This document shows positions 47,863-49,217 of a stretch of 49,217 bases of DNA, piece after piece (the first letter of the stretch is position 1; each line of letters begins with the position of its first letter). The stretch lies in IMG/VR virus record IMGVR_UViG_3300032282_003103, positions 1 through 49,217 of that record. One strand, written 5' to 3'. This stretch comes from a virus. Under the pieces are notes generated by a model, which ran no database searches, had not been told where the DNA came from, and was given only the letters and a program-made list of their open reading frames with translations. The position numbers were made by a program, and so were the translations under genes.

Positions 47863-49217
47863 ATGAGCAAGAACCACCCACACGATAATATCTATTCCAT
47901 ACTTGGAAAATTAGATGCATTAAAACCAACTCCTGAGGAGAAGCGTTTTGCTCTAGTAAAAGAAATTCGCGAAAGCGTTGAAGCACAAGGCTCTATTATT
48001 GAAGGAGTTGATGCTGTTCAAGCTCGATTAGCAAAACAATTTGCTGAAACAAAAACAAATGAAGCTATTCGTGTAATGGGTAATACAAAAGGCCCAGTCG
48101 GTCACTACTCACAAGCCAAATATTATCACAGAGGTACTCCTGATGCACAGTCGCCAGAAGGACAAGCACACCGTGATGCTACAGCCGCAATGGCTAAGTC
48201 TGCTCGCGCCGCTGGTGGTAAATTATCAATTGGTCGTACTAACGAGCCAACAGGTAAACGTGTTCATGGTGGATATGACGCAATGGCTAAAGGTGTAACA
48301 CCATTTAGATCTAATATGGAAGAAGAGCAGATCGATGAGAACGAAGTATGTAACGAATGCGGCATGATGGAATGTGTATGTGAAGGCGAAACAACATATA
48401 AGAATGGCGTAACAACTCATCGTAAAACAGATTACCCAGGATACCCAGATAGCGACTTAGATGCAGATGATGCAGAAGAACGTAAAGCTGGTAAGAAAGG
48501 TCGTCCACGTAAGGCACAAACTGTTAAGCCACGTGTAGACCCTAACGCACCTAAAAAAGGTCGCGGTCGTCCTAAGAAAGATACATCATCAGGCGGACAT
48601 AGCTTTAGTGGACACGACATTTTTGGTCGTGTAAAATCTACAGCACACAAAACAGCCGCTGGTAAAAAAGGACACGTTCATTCAATGGACGAAGCAATGA
48701 GCAGATTAGAGCAACGTTTCTTACGTATTAACGAAGGCATTAACTTTGCTGAGTTGCTAAAAGAAAAACATAAAACTGTTGATGAGATGTTAGCAGAATT
48801 AAGCAACGACATTAAGTTGTTTAAGCAAACAGGCCATTGCAGTGAGTTATTAAAAGACTGTATGGAAATCAAAGGTTACCACGGTAAAATGGTACAGGAT
48901 GAATCAATTGATCCAACTAACCCACGTGACTACGACATTCCAGCAATTTTCCGTAAGCAAGCAGGACAAGCTCCATTGACACGTCAAGATGTTGTTAACA
49001 AAGATCGCAAAGCCGAATTTGATTTCCATCAACGTGCTCATGGTAAGCCACATCCTGATTCATTAAAACAAGAATTAGATGAGTTAGCACGTTTAGCTGG
49101 ATTATCAATTCAAGAAGGTCACTGCCCAACATGTGATGCTAGTCCTTGTACTTGCAATGAAGGCAATGCATTCACTGGTAAACTAAAAGCTACAGCCAAA
49201 GGTGAAAAGTTTGACCT
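47863..49217 (+). CDS. Large hypothetical protein with AT-hook-like and duplicated Cys motifs (partial)
   Basis: The ATG at 47863 follows the previous stop by 4 nt. The frame is open to the right edge, giving 451 residues of a longer protein. The N-terminus (NHPHDNIYSILGKLDAL) is helical. A Cys motif C163-x2-C166-x4-C171-x-C173 recurs with identical spacing as C421-x2-C424-x4-C429-x-C431, each followed by Glu or Asn-Glu, and may bind zinc. Two AT-hook-like basic motifs lie between them: GRPRK (213-217) and GRGRPKK (233-239). DNA binding, perhaps in the head core or packaging, is a reasonable inference. No named family is recognised. Confidence 0.72.
   Translation, partial: MSKNHPHDNIYSILGKLDALKPTPEEKRFALVKEIRESVEAQGSIIEGVDAVQARLAKQFAETKTNEAIRVMGNTKGPVGHYSQAKYYHRGTPDAQSPEGQAHRDATAAMAKSARAAGGKLSIGRTNEPTGKRVHGGYDAMAKGVTPFRSNMEEEQIDENEVCNECGMMECVCEGETTYKNGVTTHRKTDYPGYPDSDLDADDAEERKAGKKGRPRKAQTVKPRVDPNAPKKGRGRPKKDTSSGGHSFSGHDIFGRVKSTAHKTAAGKKGHVHSMDEAMSRLEQRFLRINEGINFAELLKEKHKTVDEMLAELSNDIKLFKQTGHCSELLKDCMEIKGYHGKMVQDESIDPTNPRDYDIPAIFRKQAGQAPLTRQDVVNKDRKAEFDFHQRAHGKPHPDSLKQELDELARLAGLSIQEGHCPTCDASPCTCNEGNAFTGKLKATAKGEKFD

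Overview
The window is part of a T4-like (myovirus) bacteriophage genome, probably from an aquatic environment and moderately AT-rich. The main evidence is a set of T4 structural homologues: neck proteins gp13 and gp14, sheath stabiliser gp15, tail sheath gp18, tail tube gp19, head-completion nuclease gp4, a gp16-like small terminase candidate and a gp1-like dNMP kinase. The supporting evidence is a repeated late-promoter octamer (GATAAATA, CATAAATA and relatives, close to T4 TATAAATA) upstream of most transcription units. No tRNA, rRNA, integrase or CRISPR array was seen. The host cannot be named from the sequence.

Layout: 57-2584 is a small operon of two SGNH-hydrolase-like proteins flanking a glycosyltransferase-like protein. 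2658-31908 is a very large adhesin and fibre locus. It holds about twenty virion proteins built from shuffled repeat modules: Mtd_N-like N-termini, a 'TTGALxVxGGxGVxGN' module, 'GxFWxNGxxY' and 'YSNxNVxxYL' modules, Ig-like, IPT/TIG and FN3 domains, collagen-like repeats, a right-handed beta-helix, a C1q-like domain and a galactose/rhamnose-lectin-like domain. Two genes inside it (12236-13397) run on the minus strand from their own tandem late promoters. 31895-32857 holds a Cys-rich mini-protein and a Rossmann-like protein. 32854-35845 is a minus-strand late operon: gp14, gp15, Nudix hydrolase, joined by TAATG stop/start overlaps. 35913-37848 is an early cassette with two sigma70-type promoters: a coiled-coil-like protein, a DEDDh exoribonuclease-like protein and an unknown protein. 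37877-47858 carries gp13, dNMP kinase, a minus-strand HNH-like gene, gp18, gp19, a tube-cap/initiator-like protein, gp4, a gp16 candidate and an unknown protein. A large protein with AT-hook-like motifs and duplicated Cys motifs runs off the right edge.

The genes work together as one late virion-assembly region with short early islands inserted. Terminator hairpins are often followed directly by a new late promoter, giving back-to-back transcription units. Two points stand out. First, many units have the ATG 5-7 nt after the promoter box with no Shine-Dalgarno, which predicts leaderless mRNAs from both late and early promoters; other units have a normal leader with AAGGA or GGAG. Second, the dNMP kinase start is embedded in a terminator-like hairpin whose 3' arm contains its ribosome-binding site, while a sigma70 promoter is placed so that its own transcript would lack the 5' arm. 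No gene-free stretch longer than 300 bases exists in the window.
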